Below are positions 16,380 through 25,138 of a DNA stretch of 47,849 nt, piece after piece. The number at the start of each line of letters is the position of its first letter. The stretch's first letter is position 1. The notes under the pieces were generated by a model that was given only the letters and a program-made list of their open reading frames with translations, had not been told where the DNA came from and searched no databases. The position numbers and the translations under genes were made by a program. The DNA is from JACCYQ01 sp036675565 (GTDB taxonomy: Bacteria; Bacteroidota; Bacteroidia; Chitinophagales; Chitinophagaceae): the NCBI GenBank assembly GCA_036675565.1, contig JAKFER010000116.1:1-47849 (forward strand), in the 5' to 3' direction.

Positions 16380-17636
16380 TTATTTCAAATTAAAAGCCTT
16401 CTTCACCTTTGGAACATAATCTAATTTTTCCCAGGTAAATAATTCAACTTTCTTTTTTACTGTTTTACCATCAGGTGAAACAAAAGTTTTTTCAACAATT
16501 TCCGGTTTACGACCCATATGACCGTATGCAGCCGTTTCGCTGTAGATCGGGTTGCGTAATTTCAATCTTTGCTCAATAAAGTAAGGACGCATATCAAATA
16601 GTCCTTCCACCACTTTGGCAATTTCTCCATCCGTCATTTCTACTTGCGAAGTACCATAGGTATTTACATTTATACTGGTAGGTTGTGCAACACCGATTGC
16701 GTAAGAAACCTGTACTAAAACTTCATCGCATACACCGGCAGCTACCAGGTTCTTTGCAATATGACGAGTAGCATAAGCTGCAGAACGATCCACTTTACTT
16801 GGATCTTTTCCGCTAAAAGCCCCACCACCATGGGCACCTTTGCCACCATAGGTATCAACGATAATTTTGCGACCTGTTAAACCAGTATCGCCGTGGGGTC
16901 CACCTATTACAAATTTCCCTGTTGGATTGATGTGGTATTTTATTTTAGAATTAAAAAGCTTAGCGTATTTTTTGTATTTCTTCATAATGCGTGGGATCAG
17001 GATATTTATCATATCATCCTTGATCTTTGCCAGCATCTTTTCATCTTTTTCGCCCCAGTCATCATGTTGTGTTGAAATAACAATAGCGTCTATGCGTACA
17101 GGCTTGTTATTGTCATCATATTCCAGTGTTACCTGGCTTTTTGCATCCGGTCGCAGGTAAGTGATCTTTTTATTTTCGCGGCGTAATTCAGCCAGCTCTT
17201 GCAATAATTTATGGGCAAGGTCCAATGCCAGTGGCATAAAATCATCCGTTTCGTTTGTCGCATACCCAAACATCATTCCCTGGTCACCTGCACCCTGCTC
17301 TTCTTTTTTGGATCGGTCAACACCCTGGTTGATGTCCGAAGATTGTTCATGAATAGCAGATAAAACGCCACAGCTATGCGACTCGAACATGTACTCACTT
17401 TTTGTATAACCTATCTTACGAATTACACTGCGGGCAATTTCCTGAACATCGAGATATGCTTTTGATTTTACCTCACCAGCTAAAACAACCTGGCCGGTGG
17501 TAACCAAAGTTTCACATGCTACTTTTGACTGAGGGTCAAAAGCAAGAAAGTTATCAATCAGCGCATCAGAAATTTGATCTGCTATTTTATCGGGATGTCC
17601 TTCAGAAACGCTTTCAGAGGTAAACAAGTAAGACAT
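16380..17636 (-). CDS. metK: S-adenosylmethionine synthetase
   Basis: MetK makes S-adenosylmethionine from methionine and ATP. From the start MSYLFTSESVSEGHPDKIAD the protein is 418 residues. Landmarks are GHPDK (methionine/ATP site), GAGDQGMMFGYA, FVIGGPHGDTGLTGRKIIVD, and GGGAFSGKDPSKVDRSAAYA (phosphate-binding loop). An ATG 54 nt upstream is in frame but adds residues unlike the family, so I reject it. A -7 box at 17708-17715 would give a leader of about 65 nt containing only a small 5-bp hairpin (17667-17680); I see no SAM riboswitch. Confidence 0.97.
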   Translation of the reverse strand: MSYLFTSESVSEGHPDKIADQISDALIDNFLAFDPQSKVACETLVTTGQVVLAGEVKSKAYLDVQEIARSVIRKIGYTKSEYMFESHSCGVLSAIHEQSSDINQGVDRSKKEEQGAGDQGMMFGYATNETDDFMPLALDLAHKLLQELAELRRENKKITYLRPDAKSQVTLEYDDNNKPVRIDAIVISTQHDDWGEKDEKMLAKIKDDMINILIPRIMKKYKKYAKLFNSKIKYHINPTGKFVIGGPHGDTGLTGRKIIVDTYGGKGAHGGGAFSGKDPSKVDRSAAYATRHIAKNLVAAGVCDEVLVQVSYAIGVAQPTSINVNTYGTSQVEMTDGEIAKVVEGLFDMRPYFIEQRLKLRNPIYSETAAYGHMGRKPEIVEKTFVSPDGKTVKKKVELFTWEKLDYVPKVKKAFNLK

Positions 17637-17707
17637 TAATGTTGATTTTGGGTTTTGTAAATAATACGGGAAACATCCCGGTCTCATCATGGTTGTTAAA
17701 ACGGTGG

Positions 17708-17715
17708 CAAAGATA
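17708..17715 (-). promoter_or_regulatory. -7 box upstream of metK
   Basis: The minus strand reads TATCTTTG, an exact TAnnTTTG, 71 nt before the metK ATG. No -33 TTG at standard spacing was found, so this is a moderate call. Confidence 0.45.
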
Positions 17716-17750
17716 ATCCTCTGCTACAATTAAATTCTGCGGAAACAACA

Positions 17751-19187
17751 CTAAATTTTAGAATAGATAATCCTTAATCTCATTCTTTGTGTGGGATGGT
17801 TACCCCCGCCCACTCTTACACGTCCTACGGCATAAGATTGATTTATCAGGAGTGGAACCTCTCTTTCAAAACCCTGTATGTTGGTGTAATTATAAAGGAA
17901 ATAAGGAGCAGATAATCTTAGTTTATATACAGAATCTACATTATTTACTACGTTTTGTACATAACGGCTTAAGTTGAGCCGCCATACCTGGATTGGGTTT
18001 CCAAGGTCATCAAATTCACTCTTGCCATTAAAACCAACAATTGCTCCATTGATCTGCCCTGATTGGCCATCATAAGTTACATCAAATGGAATTGTTTTAT
18101 ATCGATCATTGGTGCCGTCATAAGCATCAAGATAAATGGCATTGGGTTTTGTAAAAATTTTGTCTGATGGATCATATACCTGCTCAATGATCAATTCTGC
18201 ACGATGCACAATCCGGTTATCCAATTGAGCCAACCCGGGTATTTCAATATGAGCAAATGTTCCGGGTGTAGTTTGCAGAAATACAAGATCATCCGGTGTT
18301 GTTCCGCCCTGGTAACCTTCTAATTGCGAACCTGCATAATCTCTTTCAATATGATTGGCTGATGCAGAATTGGAATTTGTTCTGAAATAATCTACAACTG
18401 AGGTATCTGTACCATTTTTATTATAGTGATAATAAATGGCCAGTTTTGTATTGGTATCAACCAAATTAAATCCTAATAACGAATTGCCACCTGTGGCGGT
18501 TACTTCCAAACCTTTAAAAGCTGTGCGGAATGCAGAATCCGTATCATATTTCAATGTATCCAGATGTAACAGCTGATCTCCAAAAGAATTATCCAGCCTC
18601 ACCCGTAATTGATTTGCCGACTTTTCATTAAACACAAAAACAGAATCATTCAATTCACTGGGTAATACGCCACTGCGACTCCCTACTAAATTACCTTGCA
18701 TTGTAAAAGGTCTTTCCCTGATCAGGTAAGAAGTATCTGAACGAAAAAAACTTAAAGGATTAATACTGTACACATTCACAGTATGAGGTAATGTTGTGTC
18801 GCCATAAGTTCCACGGTAATTCATTACCAATACAATCGAGTCAATAAAAATTTTATCAGTGGCAGCATCGAAACGGAAAGGATAAGCTACTGGAGAAAAG
18901 CCGGTGAAAATGGTAGCCTTTGTTTTTCCAAATAAAGGATCATCGGTAATCTCTCCCAGGTAATTTATTATAGATACAGTGGAACGGGTAGAATCATCTA
19001 GAATGGAGAAAATACCATTGTAAGCTTCTACTTCAAGGGTGGTGTCAAAAGTAGAAATATTGTCTACCGCAGGTATCAGGTCGCCACCTAATGTTGTTGC
19101 ATCATTGATTTTAGAACAGGATGAAAGAACGGAGATGTAGCTGAGGAATAAAATACCAATCTGCAGGACAGAAAATTTGTTCTTCAC
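17751..19187 (-). CDS. DUF4270 family lipoprotein
   Basis: A 478-residue surface or periplasmic lipoprotein of unknown function. The N-terminus MKNKFSVLQIGILFLSYISVLSSC is a lipoprotein signal. The mature start, CSKINDATTLGGDLIPAVDN, and repeated beta-rich segments (DSIVLVMNYRGTYGD, AELIIEQVYDPSDKI, GRVRVGGGNHPTQRMRLRIIYSK at the end) match what I know of DUF4270. The start codon is GTG: an in-frame TAA lies three codons upstream and no ATG fits the signal peptide. It follows the GT5-type synthase gene by 65 nt on the same strand; this pairing recurs in Bacteroidota, which suggests co-expression. Confidence 0.85.
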   Translation of the reverse strand: MKNKFSVLQIGILFLSYISVLSSCSKINDATTLGGDLIPAVDNISTFDTTLEVEAYNGIFSILDDSTRSTVSIINYLGEITDDPLFGKTKATIFTGFSPVAYPFRFDAATDKIFIDSIVLVMNYRGTYGDTTLPHTVNVYSINPLSFFRSDTSYLIRERPFTMQGNLVGSRSGVLPSELNDSVFVFNEKSANQLRVRLDNSFGDQLLHLDTLKYDTDSAFRTAFKGLEVTATGGNSLLGFNLVDTNTKLAIYYHYNKNGTDTSVVDYFRTNSNSASANHIERDYAGSQLEGYQGGTTPDDLVFLQTTPGTFAHIEIPGLAQLDNRIVHRAELIIEQVYDPSDKIFTKPNAIYLDAYDGTNDRYKTIPFDVTYDGQSGQINGAIVGFNGKSEFDDLGNPIQVWRLNLSRYVQNVVNNVDSVYKLRLSAPYFLYNYTNIQGFEREVPLLINQSYAVGRVRVGGGNHPTQRMRLRIIYSKI

Positions 19188-19252
19188 AAATACTTATTAA
19201 AAATGATGGTTAATAGATTGTAGTTAAAATAAAAAATTGAACAAGGTTCAAT

Positions 19253-20068
19253 TTACTTGTCGGCAAGGTCGCTATACAACTGTAAATAGTCTGTTAAATC
19301 TGACTCTGCGTTAAATGGTAAAGTCTTTTTACCCCTCACTTTTGAAAAAGCATCAACCAGGGTTTTATCTATTTTTTCTGCACCAAAAGTAATGGCATCT
19401 GCATAGGTTGCAGCGCCTTTAAACATGGCTGTGTTGGTTCCTTCTTTATATGCTTCCAGGTCTTTTTCTTTTATTGAAGTGTGGATCAATGCCTTTTTTA
19501 CAAAATCACTGCCCAGCTTTTCTTTAAATGTATTTTGACCGATGGTGTAAACAATTTTACTATGGGAGAAAACGGGTTCTTTCTTATATACTGTTTTTAA
19601 ATAAGCCGGAATTAATCCTGACATCCATCCGCTGCAATGAATAACATCAGGGGGCCAGCCAAATTTCTTAACCGTTTCCAAAGCACCCTTACAAAAGAAA
19701 ATTGTTCTCAGCCCATTATCCTCAAACCATTTATCATTTTCATCGTGCAGAATATATTTTCTTTTAAAAAGGTCTTCATTATCTAAAAAATAAACCTGCA
19801 ACCTGGCATTGGGTAAAGAAGCCACTTTAATTTGTAATGGGAGATCTTCATTATCAACCGAAACATTAATTCCAGACAGCCTTACAACCTCGTGTAGACG
19901 ATGTCTTCTTTCGTTAATGGTGCCAAAACGAGGCATAATACATCTTACTTCAAACCCTGTGTCATTCGAACGTATCGCCAGCTTATTCACTATTTCCGAG
20001 AACTCAGTCAACTCCAGGTATGGAGACATTTCATTCGCAATAAATAAAATTCTTTTCTTTGCAGACAT
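19253..20068 (-). CDS. Short GT5-type glycogen/starch synthase-like protein
   Basis: A 271-residue protein equal to only the N-terminal half of glycogen synthase (GT5 fold: KKRILFIANEMSPYL, VRCIMPRFGTINERRHRLHE, VIHCSGWMSGLIPAYLKT). The C-terminal GT-B nucleotide-binding domain is absent, and the ADP-glucose-contacting K-T-G-G motif near the N-terminus is replaced by ELTEF. The protein may therefore not be an active synthase, although one-domain homologues are usual in Bacteroidota and are annotated as glycogen synthase. It is divergent from panC and upstream of the DUF4270 gene. A near-consensus box TACCTTCG lies at 20104-20111 on the minus strand. Confidence 0.75.
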   Translation of the reverse strand: MSAKKRILFIANEMSPYLELTEFSEIVNKLAIRSNDTGFEVRCIMPRFGTINERRHRLHEVVRLSGINVSVDNEDLPLQIKVASLPNARLQVYFLDNEDLFKRKYILHDENDKWFEDNGLRTIFFCKGALETVKKFGWPPDVIHCSGWMSGLIPAYLKTVYKKEPVFSHSKIVYTIGQNTFKEKLGSDFVKKALIHTSIKEKDLEAYKEGTNTAMFKGAATYADAITFGAEKIDKTLVDAFSKVRGKKTLPFNAESDLTDYLQLYSDLADK

Positions 20069-20170
20069 GTATCACAATTTGGTGAGCCTTATTTTTAGGT
20101 TGGCGAAGGTAACCAATTTTATCCTTATTTCGCACCTTATTGCATCATACCAAACGAATTCTGCTTCATT

Positions 20171-21028
20171 ATGATCCTTATTAAAACGGTTTCAACCCTG
20201 CGCCTTTATCTCTCTGATCAAAAGAAAAAAGGGCTTCGGATCGGCTTTATACCAACCATGGGCGCCCTGCACGAAGGACATATTTCATTGGTGAAATATT
20301 CGCTTAAAAATGGAGACATACCCGTTTGCAGCATTTTCATCAATCCCACACAATTCAATGATGAAAAGGATTTCAGGCAATACCCCGTTACTATTGACCA
20401 GGATATTTTACTGCTTGAAAAGGCAGGTTGTGAAGCACTTTTTCTGCCATCCGTAGACGAAATTTACCCGCATGGCTTTGAAAACGACACCCATTATGAA
20501 CTGGGCTACCTGGGTTCAATTTTAGAAGGTGCTTATCGTCCGGGTCATTTCCAGGGAGTTTGCCAGGTTATGGAAAAATTGTTAAAAATTGTAATGCCGG
20601 ATAATTTATACCTGGGACAAAAAGATTACCAGCAATGCAAGATCATAGCATTATTAATTAAACAAATGGGTTTGGATCAAAAAATAAAAGTTGAAATCTG
20701 CCCTACCCTTCGTGAAACAGATGGATTGGCTATGAGTAGCAGGAACAGGCGTATCAGCCAGGATGTCCGCCATAATGCCGATGGTATCTTCCTGGCTTTA
20801 TCACATATAAAAAACCAATTAAAAACTGGCCCCGTTGAACCCGTTTTGGTTGAAGCCCGGGAAATATTGAAACAAAAAGGTTTTGAAATTGATTACCTCT
20901 CTGTTGCTGATGCTGAAAGCCTTGAAATTTTAACGGATTACCAGCAAGGAAGAAAATTGGTGGCTTTGTCTGCAGCAACTTTTGACGCAGTAAGACTGAT
21001 TGACAATATGCTGCTGAACCAGGATTGA
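20171..21028 (+). CDS. panC: Pantothenate synthetase
   Basis: PanC joins pantoate and beta-alanine using ATP, making pantothenate for coenzyme A. The 285-residue protein has the family motifs: GFIPTMGALHEGHISLVK (HxGH-type nucleotidyltransferase signature), SIFINPTQFNDEKDFRQYP, LYLGQKDYQQC and LAMSSRNRRIS (KMSKS-like loop). The gene is followed 37 nt later by panD, which provides the beta-alanine substrate, so the pair covers the lower pantothenate branch. It is divergent from the GT5-like gene. Confidence 0.97.
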   Translation: MILIKTVSTLRLYLSDQKKKGLRIGFIPTMGALHEGHISLVKYSLKNGDIPVCSIFINPTQFNDEKDFRQYPVTIDQDILLLEKAGCEALFLPSVDEIYPHGFENDTHYELGYLGSILEGAYRPGHFQGVCQVMEKLLKIVMPDNLYLGQKDYQQCKIIALLIKQMGLDQKIKVEICPTLRETDGLAMSSRNRRISQDVRHNADGIFLALSHIKNQLKTGPVEPVLVEAREILKQKGFEIDYLSVADAESLEILTDYQQGRKLVALSAATFDAVRLIDNMLLNQD

Positions 21029-21050
21029 TTTTCAAATACTTCAGAATATT

Positions 21051-21058
21051 TACCTTTG
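21051..21058 (+). promoter_or_regulatory. -7 box upstream of panD
   Basis: TACCTTTG is an exact TAnnTTTG and lies 7 nt before the panD ATG. A TTG at 21025-21027 is 23 nt upstream, at the long end of the accepted spacing. It would give a nearly leaderless panD transcript in addition to any panC readthrough. Confidence 0.5.
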
Positions 21059-21065
21059 CCCGCTT

Positions 21066-21410
21066 ATGCAAATACAGATCCTGAAATCTAAGATCCATCG
21101 TGCTGTGATCACTGAAGCAAACCTTCATTATGTTGGTAGTTTAACCCTGGATGAAGACATGATGGACGCTGCCAATATTATAGAGAATGAAAAGGTACAG
21201 GTAGTGAATGTGAATAATGGTGAAAGGCTGGAAACATATGTAATAACCGGTAAAAGAGGTTCCGGAATTTGTTGTTTAAATGGGCCCGCCGCACGTAAAG
21301 GAATGACCGGGGATGTGATTGTCATTATTTCTTATGCTGTGATGGATTTTGAAAAGGCCAAAGATTTTAAACCCTGGCTTGTTTTTCCAAAAGAAGGAAA
21401 TAAGGTGTAG
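21066..21410 (+). CDS. panD: Aspartate 1-decarboxylase precursor
   Basis: PanD decarboxylates aspartate to beta-alanine. The 114-residue proenzyme contains the self-cleavage site HYVGSLTLD; cleavage between G24 and S25 would produce the pyruvoyl cofactor. The ICCLNGPAARKGMTGDVIVI stretch is also typical. Length and motifs fit an intact pyruvoyl-type enzyme. It is the second gene of the panC-panD pair and has its own promoter candidate. Confidence 0.97.
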   Translation: MQIQILKSKIHRAVITEANLHYVGSLTLDEDMMDAANIIENEKVQVVNVNNGERLETYVITGKRGSGICCLNGPAARKGMTGDVIVIISYAVMDFEKAKDFKPWLVFPKEGNKV

Positions 21411-21487
21411 GTTTAGCTGTTTTGAAAACAGTATTAAACTAACGGCCTTAAATTGTGTTGATATTTTCAACCGGCTTTATTTCCTGA

Positions 21488-22501
21488 ATGAAAAAAAAGA
21501 TCATTACTATATTCCAGTACACTTTCTTCTTTTTACTGGGAGTTTTATTTGTATGGCTTACTATTAAAGATGTAAACCAGGAACAGTGGGAAAGCATAAA
21601 AAATGCAGTTTCCAATGCCCGCCACTGGATCTTTATCCCCGTAATTTTATTATTGATATTAAGTCACCTGAGCCGTGCATTACGCTGGAAGATATTAATG
21701 GAACCGTTAGGTTACAAACCCTCCACCTTTAATACCTTTTCCGCGGTCATGATCGGTTATCTTGTAAATGCTGGCGTTCCCCGGCTGGGTGAGGTGGTAA
21801 AATGCACACTCCTTTCCCGTTATGAAAATGTAAGGGCCGATAAGTTGATTGGTACGATCGTAGTTGAAAGAGCTTTTGATGCTCTATGCCTGGTCATCGT
21901 TTTTATTTTCGCATTATTAATGGAAGGTGATGTGATTGGAGACTACACGTATTCTCTTTTTCAATCCTTTTTCAGCGATCAAACCGGTAATATTTCCATT
22001 TTAAAAATTGTGGCCTTTTTGATTTCTATCATCGCCATCATATCTGTAATTTCATTTTTATTAAAAAGGTTTGGCCACCTGGATTTTATATTTAAGATCA
22101 AAAATGTGATCTATGGCATTTGGCTTGGATTAAACAGTTTTAGATTTATCAAAAACAAAATGGCTTTCCTGTTTCATACGATTTTTATCTGGGCAATGTA
22201 CCTGCTGAGTTCCACTGCCGGCTTGTACGCATTAAAAGATACGGATCACCTGGGGATTGGTGCTGGCCTCGCAACATTGGCAATCGGCAGTGTAGGTATG
22301 ATCGTTACACCGGGTGGCATCGGCGCTTACCCATGGCTGATAGAAAAACTGATGGGTCTTTACCAGATCAGCTCCAGCACAGGTAAGGCACTGGGATGGT
22401 TATTATGGTCTGCACAAACGGCAATTATCCTGGTTGTAGGTGTAATTTGTCTTGCATTAATCGCTTCTTACAATAAAAACAGAAAAAATGAAAGCGCCTG
22501 A
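21488..22501 (+). CDS. YbhN/UPF0104-type membrane protein (LPG synthase TM-like)
   Basis: A 337-residue integral membrane protein with about eight helices. It shows the features of the lysylphosphatidylglycerol-synthase transmembrane (flippase-like) family: SHLSRALRWKILMEPLG, a NAGVPRLGEVVKCTLLSRYE segment, VERAFDALCLV and the C-terminal VGMIVTPGGIGAYPWLIEKL. It lacks the cytoplasmic catalytic domain of MprF. Lipid or polyprenyl-linked substrate flipping is a family-level guess. It overlaps rfaE2 by 14 nt, so the two are translationally coupled, and the heptose link could tie it to surface-glycan assembly. Confidence 0.82.
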   Translation: MKKKIITIFQYTFFFLLGVLFVWLTIKDVNQEQWESIKNAVSNARHWIFIPVILLLILSHLSRALRWKILMEPLGYKPSTFNTFSAVMIGYLVNAGVPRLGEVVKCTLLSRYENVRADKLIGTIVVERAFDALCLVIVFIFALLMEGDVIGDYTYSLFQSFFSDQTGNISILKIVAFLISIIAIISVISFLLKRFGHLDFIFKIKNVIYGIWLGLNSFRFIKNKMAFLFHTIFIWAMYLLSSTAGLYALKDTDHLGIGAGLATLAIGSVGMIVTPGGIGAYPWLIEKLMGLYQISSSTGKALGWLLWSAQTAIILVVGVICLALIASYNKNRKNESA

Positions 22502-22976
22502 GTTAATACAACAAAAGATCTACAGCTTAACGGCTTTGCAAAAATTGATTTTTCAATGGAAATATTTTGGAAAAACATTTGCTTTTACCAATGGTTGTTT
22601 TGATATTCTTCACCAGGGACATATTTTTTCTTTAAGTAAAGCTGCATCTGAAGCGGATTATTTAATTGTAGGATTAAATAGCGACAAATCAGTTGAAAAA
22701 TTAAAAGGCCCGGGCCGTCCTGTTAATACGCAGGAGTCAAGAGCAATTGTTTTGGCTTCATTGGTTATGGTGGATGCGGTTATCATTTTTGATGAAGACA
22801 CACCGTTAAACCTGGTAAAAGCAATATTACCGGATGTAATGGTGAAAGGAGGTGATTACCGGGTGAATGAAATTGCCGGTGCTGGTGAAGTCATAGCTGC
22901 CGGTGGACGGGTTGTCATCAATCCCATCCTCGAAGGTTTTTCTACTACCAGCATCATTGAACGTTCTAAAAGATGA
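22488..22976 (+). CDS. rfaE2: D-glycero-beta-D-manno-heptose 1-phosphate adenylyltransferase
   Basis: A 162-residue nucleotidyltransferase, equivalent to the C-terminal half of E. coli HldE, that activates heptose 1-phosphate to ADP-heptose for lipopolysaccharide core. Motifs are TNGCFDILHQGHIFSLSKA (HxGH), GLNSDKSVEKLKGPGRPVN and VKGGDYRVNEIAGAGEV. The kinase half is not fused and is not in the window. The family also covers glycerol-3-phosphate cytidylyltransferases, but the GGDY..-AGAGEV ending favours the heptose enzyme. The start overlaps the end of the upstream membrane-protein gene. Confidence 0.9.
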   Translation: MKAPELIQQKIYSLTALQKLIFQWKYFGKTFAFTNGCFDILHQGHIFSLSKAASEADYLIVGLNSDKSVEKLKGPGRPVNTQESRAIVLASLVMVDAVIIFDEDTPLNLVKAILPDVMVKGGDYRVNEIAGAGEVIAAGGRVVINPILEGFSTTSIIERSKR

Positions 22977-23044
22977 GGGCATGCTTTTTTGTATAAAAGG
23001 AGAAAAGAATTTATACCTCATTAAGATTTGATAATTATCTAAAT

Positions 23045-25138
23045 ATGGTCACAACCAAGCATAAAACAATTGTAAGAGATCTTAGCTGGCTATCCTTTAA
23101 TGCAAGGGTTTTGCAGGAAGCCGCAGATCCCACTGTACCCCTTCATGAACGGATCCGTTTCCTGGGTATTCACTCCAATAATATGGATGAATTTTTCCGT
23201 GTACGTGTGGCTGCATTAAAACGCATGACCCGCCTTGGCAATAAAGCCAATATGCACCTGGAAGATGATCCAGAGAAAATTTTAGAAGATATTCAGACTA
23301 CCGTTTTAAACCAGATGGCAGAATTTACCAGGATCTGGGAAAACATTGTTTTGGAAATGGAGCAGGAAAACATATTCCTGGTAACAGAAGAACAACTCAA
23401 TGAAGAACAAAAAGAATTTGTAACTGATTTTTATGATGAAGAAGTAAGTCCCAATATCATTCCACTGATGGTGGAGAGTATTCCTACTTTTCCTTTGTTA
23501 CGGGACAAGTCCATTTTTCTTGGTGTGGTGATGTGGAAAAAAGACAGTGCCTTAAAAAGAAAATATGCATTGATTGAAGTACCTACCCGGGTAACAGGTA
23601 GATTCATATTATTGCCTTCACCACAAGGAGAACACCATATCATTCTTGTAGAAGATATCATCCGGTACAACCTTCCCCAGATATTTTCATTTTTTGGTTA
23701 CGACCAATATAAATCGCACATATTTAAAGTGACCCGCGATGCGGAACTGGATATGGATACCGATATATCAACATCTGTAATTCAGAAACTGCAAAAAAGT
23801 TTAAAGAACCGGCGCAAAGGAAAACCCGTTCGCATGGTCTATGACCGCGAAATGGATGCCGGTCTTTTAGAATACCTGATCCGGAGAATGAACCTCACCC
23901 GCAGGGATAACCTGATTCCGGGTGGACGCATTCACAACTTCAGGCATTTTATGGATTTTCCTGAACATATTTTCAGACATAAAAGTGAACGTCGCAAACC
24001 TTTTGACCATCCTTTATTTACCGAAGGTTTACGGGTAACGGATATTGTATTGCAGAAGGATGTGATGCTTCATTTTCCGTATCATTCTTTCAATCCCGTT
24101 ATTGACCTGTTAAGAGAATCCGCTATTGATCCGGATGTTACAACCATTAAAATAACCTGTTACCGGCTGGCCAGCCAGTCAAAAATTATAAATGCCCTGA
24201 TCAATGCCGTTAGAAACGGCAAACTGGTTGTCGTTGTTTTGGAACTCAGGGCCCGTTTTGATGAAGAAGCCAATCTTGCATGGAAAGACAGGCTGGAAGA
24301 TGAAGGTGTAAAAGTGATCATTGGGCCACCTAACATGAAGGTACATGCGAAAATCTGCCTTATTAAAAAAAGGATCAATGAACATACAACGCATTATGGT
24401 TTTGTAAGCACCGGGAACCTGAATGAAAAAACAGCTAAAATTTATGCGGATCATTGCCTGTTAACTTCACAACGCAACATTATGGCTGATGTGAACCGCA
24501 TGTTTAATTACCTGGAAAATCATAAAGCCGGTACCCAATTTTTAAAAGAATGTAAAACCATAATACCCAGCCCGGTCAGTGCACGTAAAGAAATATTGAA
24601 ATTGATCAACACAGAAATCAAGCATGCAAATAATAAAAGACCTGCGGCTATAACATTGAAGATGAACTCGCTTTCTGATGAACAATTGATTTTGAAATTA
24701 ACTGAAGCGGCCCGGGCAGGAGTAGAATTGAAATTAATTATCAGGGGTATTTTTTGTATGTTCTCCCAAAGCAAAAAATATAAAAAACCCGTTACCGCTA
24801 TTAGCATTGTAGATGAATACCTGGAACATGCCAGGATATGGGTCTTTCACAATGATGGTAAAGAGAAAGTTTATATATCTTCGGCTGACTGGATGGTTCG
24901 TAATCTTGATCACCGGGTAGAAGCTACCATACCTGTTTTGGAAGAAGATTTAAAAGAAGAACTCAAGGAAATTCTGAACATTCAGTTAAGTGATAATGTA
25001 AAAGCACGTTTACTGGATAATAATTTGAGTAACGAATATGTAAACTCATACCAGAATGAAAGAGTACGGTCACAAATTGAAACTTACCATTACCTCTATA
25101 AAAAAACATTGATCGAAAGTGAGATTAGCAGCCATTGA
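23045..25138 (+). CDS. ppk1: Polyphosphate kinase 1
   Basis: PPK1 builds polyphosphate from ATP. The 697-residue protein is full length: an N domain with RDLSWLSFNARVLQEAAD, a head domain, and two PLD-like C domains. The autophosphorylated His is H434 in PPNMKVHAKICLIKKR, matching E. coli H435; the second His is in NLDHRVEATIPV. Other landmarks are HFPYHSFNPVIDLLRESAID, and CYRLASQSKIINALINAVRN. It overlaps ppx by 20 nt, so synthesis and breakdown of polyphosphate are coded as one coupled unit, continuing into panB. Confidence 0.97.
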   Translation: MVTTKHKTIVRDLSWLSFNARVLQEAADPTVPLHERIRFLGIHSNNMDEFFRVRVAALKRMTRLGNKANMHLEDDPEKILEDIQTTVLNQMAEFTRIWENIVLEMEQENIFLVTEEQLNEEQKEFVTDFYDEEVSPNIIPLMVESIPTFPLLRDKSIFLGVVMWKKDSALKRKYALIEVPTRVTGRFILLPSPQGEHHIILVEDIIRYNLPQIFSFFGYDQYKSHIFKVTRDAELDMDTDISTSVIQKLQKSLKNRRKGKPVRMVYDREMDAGLLEYLIRRMNLTRRDNLIPGGRIHNFRHFMDFPEHIFRHKSERRKPFDHPLFTEGLRVTDIVLQKDVMLHFPYHSFNPVIDLLRESAIDPDVTTIKITCYRLASQSKIINALINAVRNGKLVVVVLELRARFDEEANLAWKDRLEDEGVKVIIGPPNMKVHAKICLIKKRINEHTTHYGFVSTGNLNEKTAKIYADHCLLTSQRNIMADVNRMFNYLENHKAGTQFLKECKTIIPSPVSARKEILKLINTEIKHANNKRPAAITLKMNSLSDEQLILKLTEAARAGVELKLIIRGIFCMFSQSKKYKKPVTAISIVDEYLEHARIWVFHNDGKEKVYISSADWMVRNLDHRVEATIPVLEEDLKEELKEILNIQLSDNVKARLLDNNLSNEYVNSYQNERVRSQIETYHYLYKKTLIESEISSH

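Noticed and set aside
17637..17690. Upstream start for metK
   Set aside because: The added 18 residues are not found in MetK proteins; MSYLFTSESVSEGHPDK is the standard N-terminus.
17637..17750. SAM riboswitch upstream of metK
   Set aside because: The leader is only about 65 nt, with one 5-bp hairpin and no pattern of a known SAM-binding RNA.
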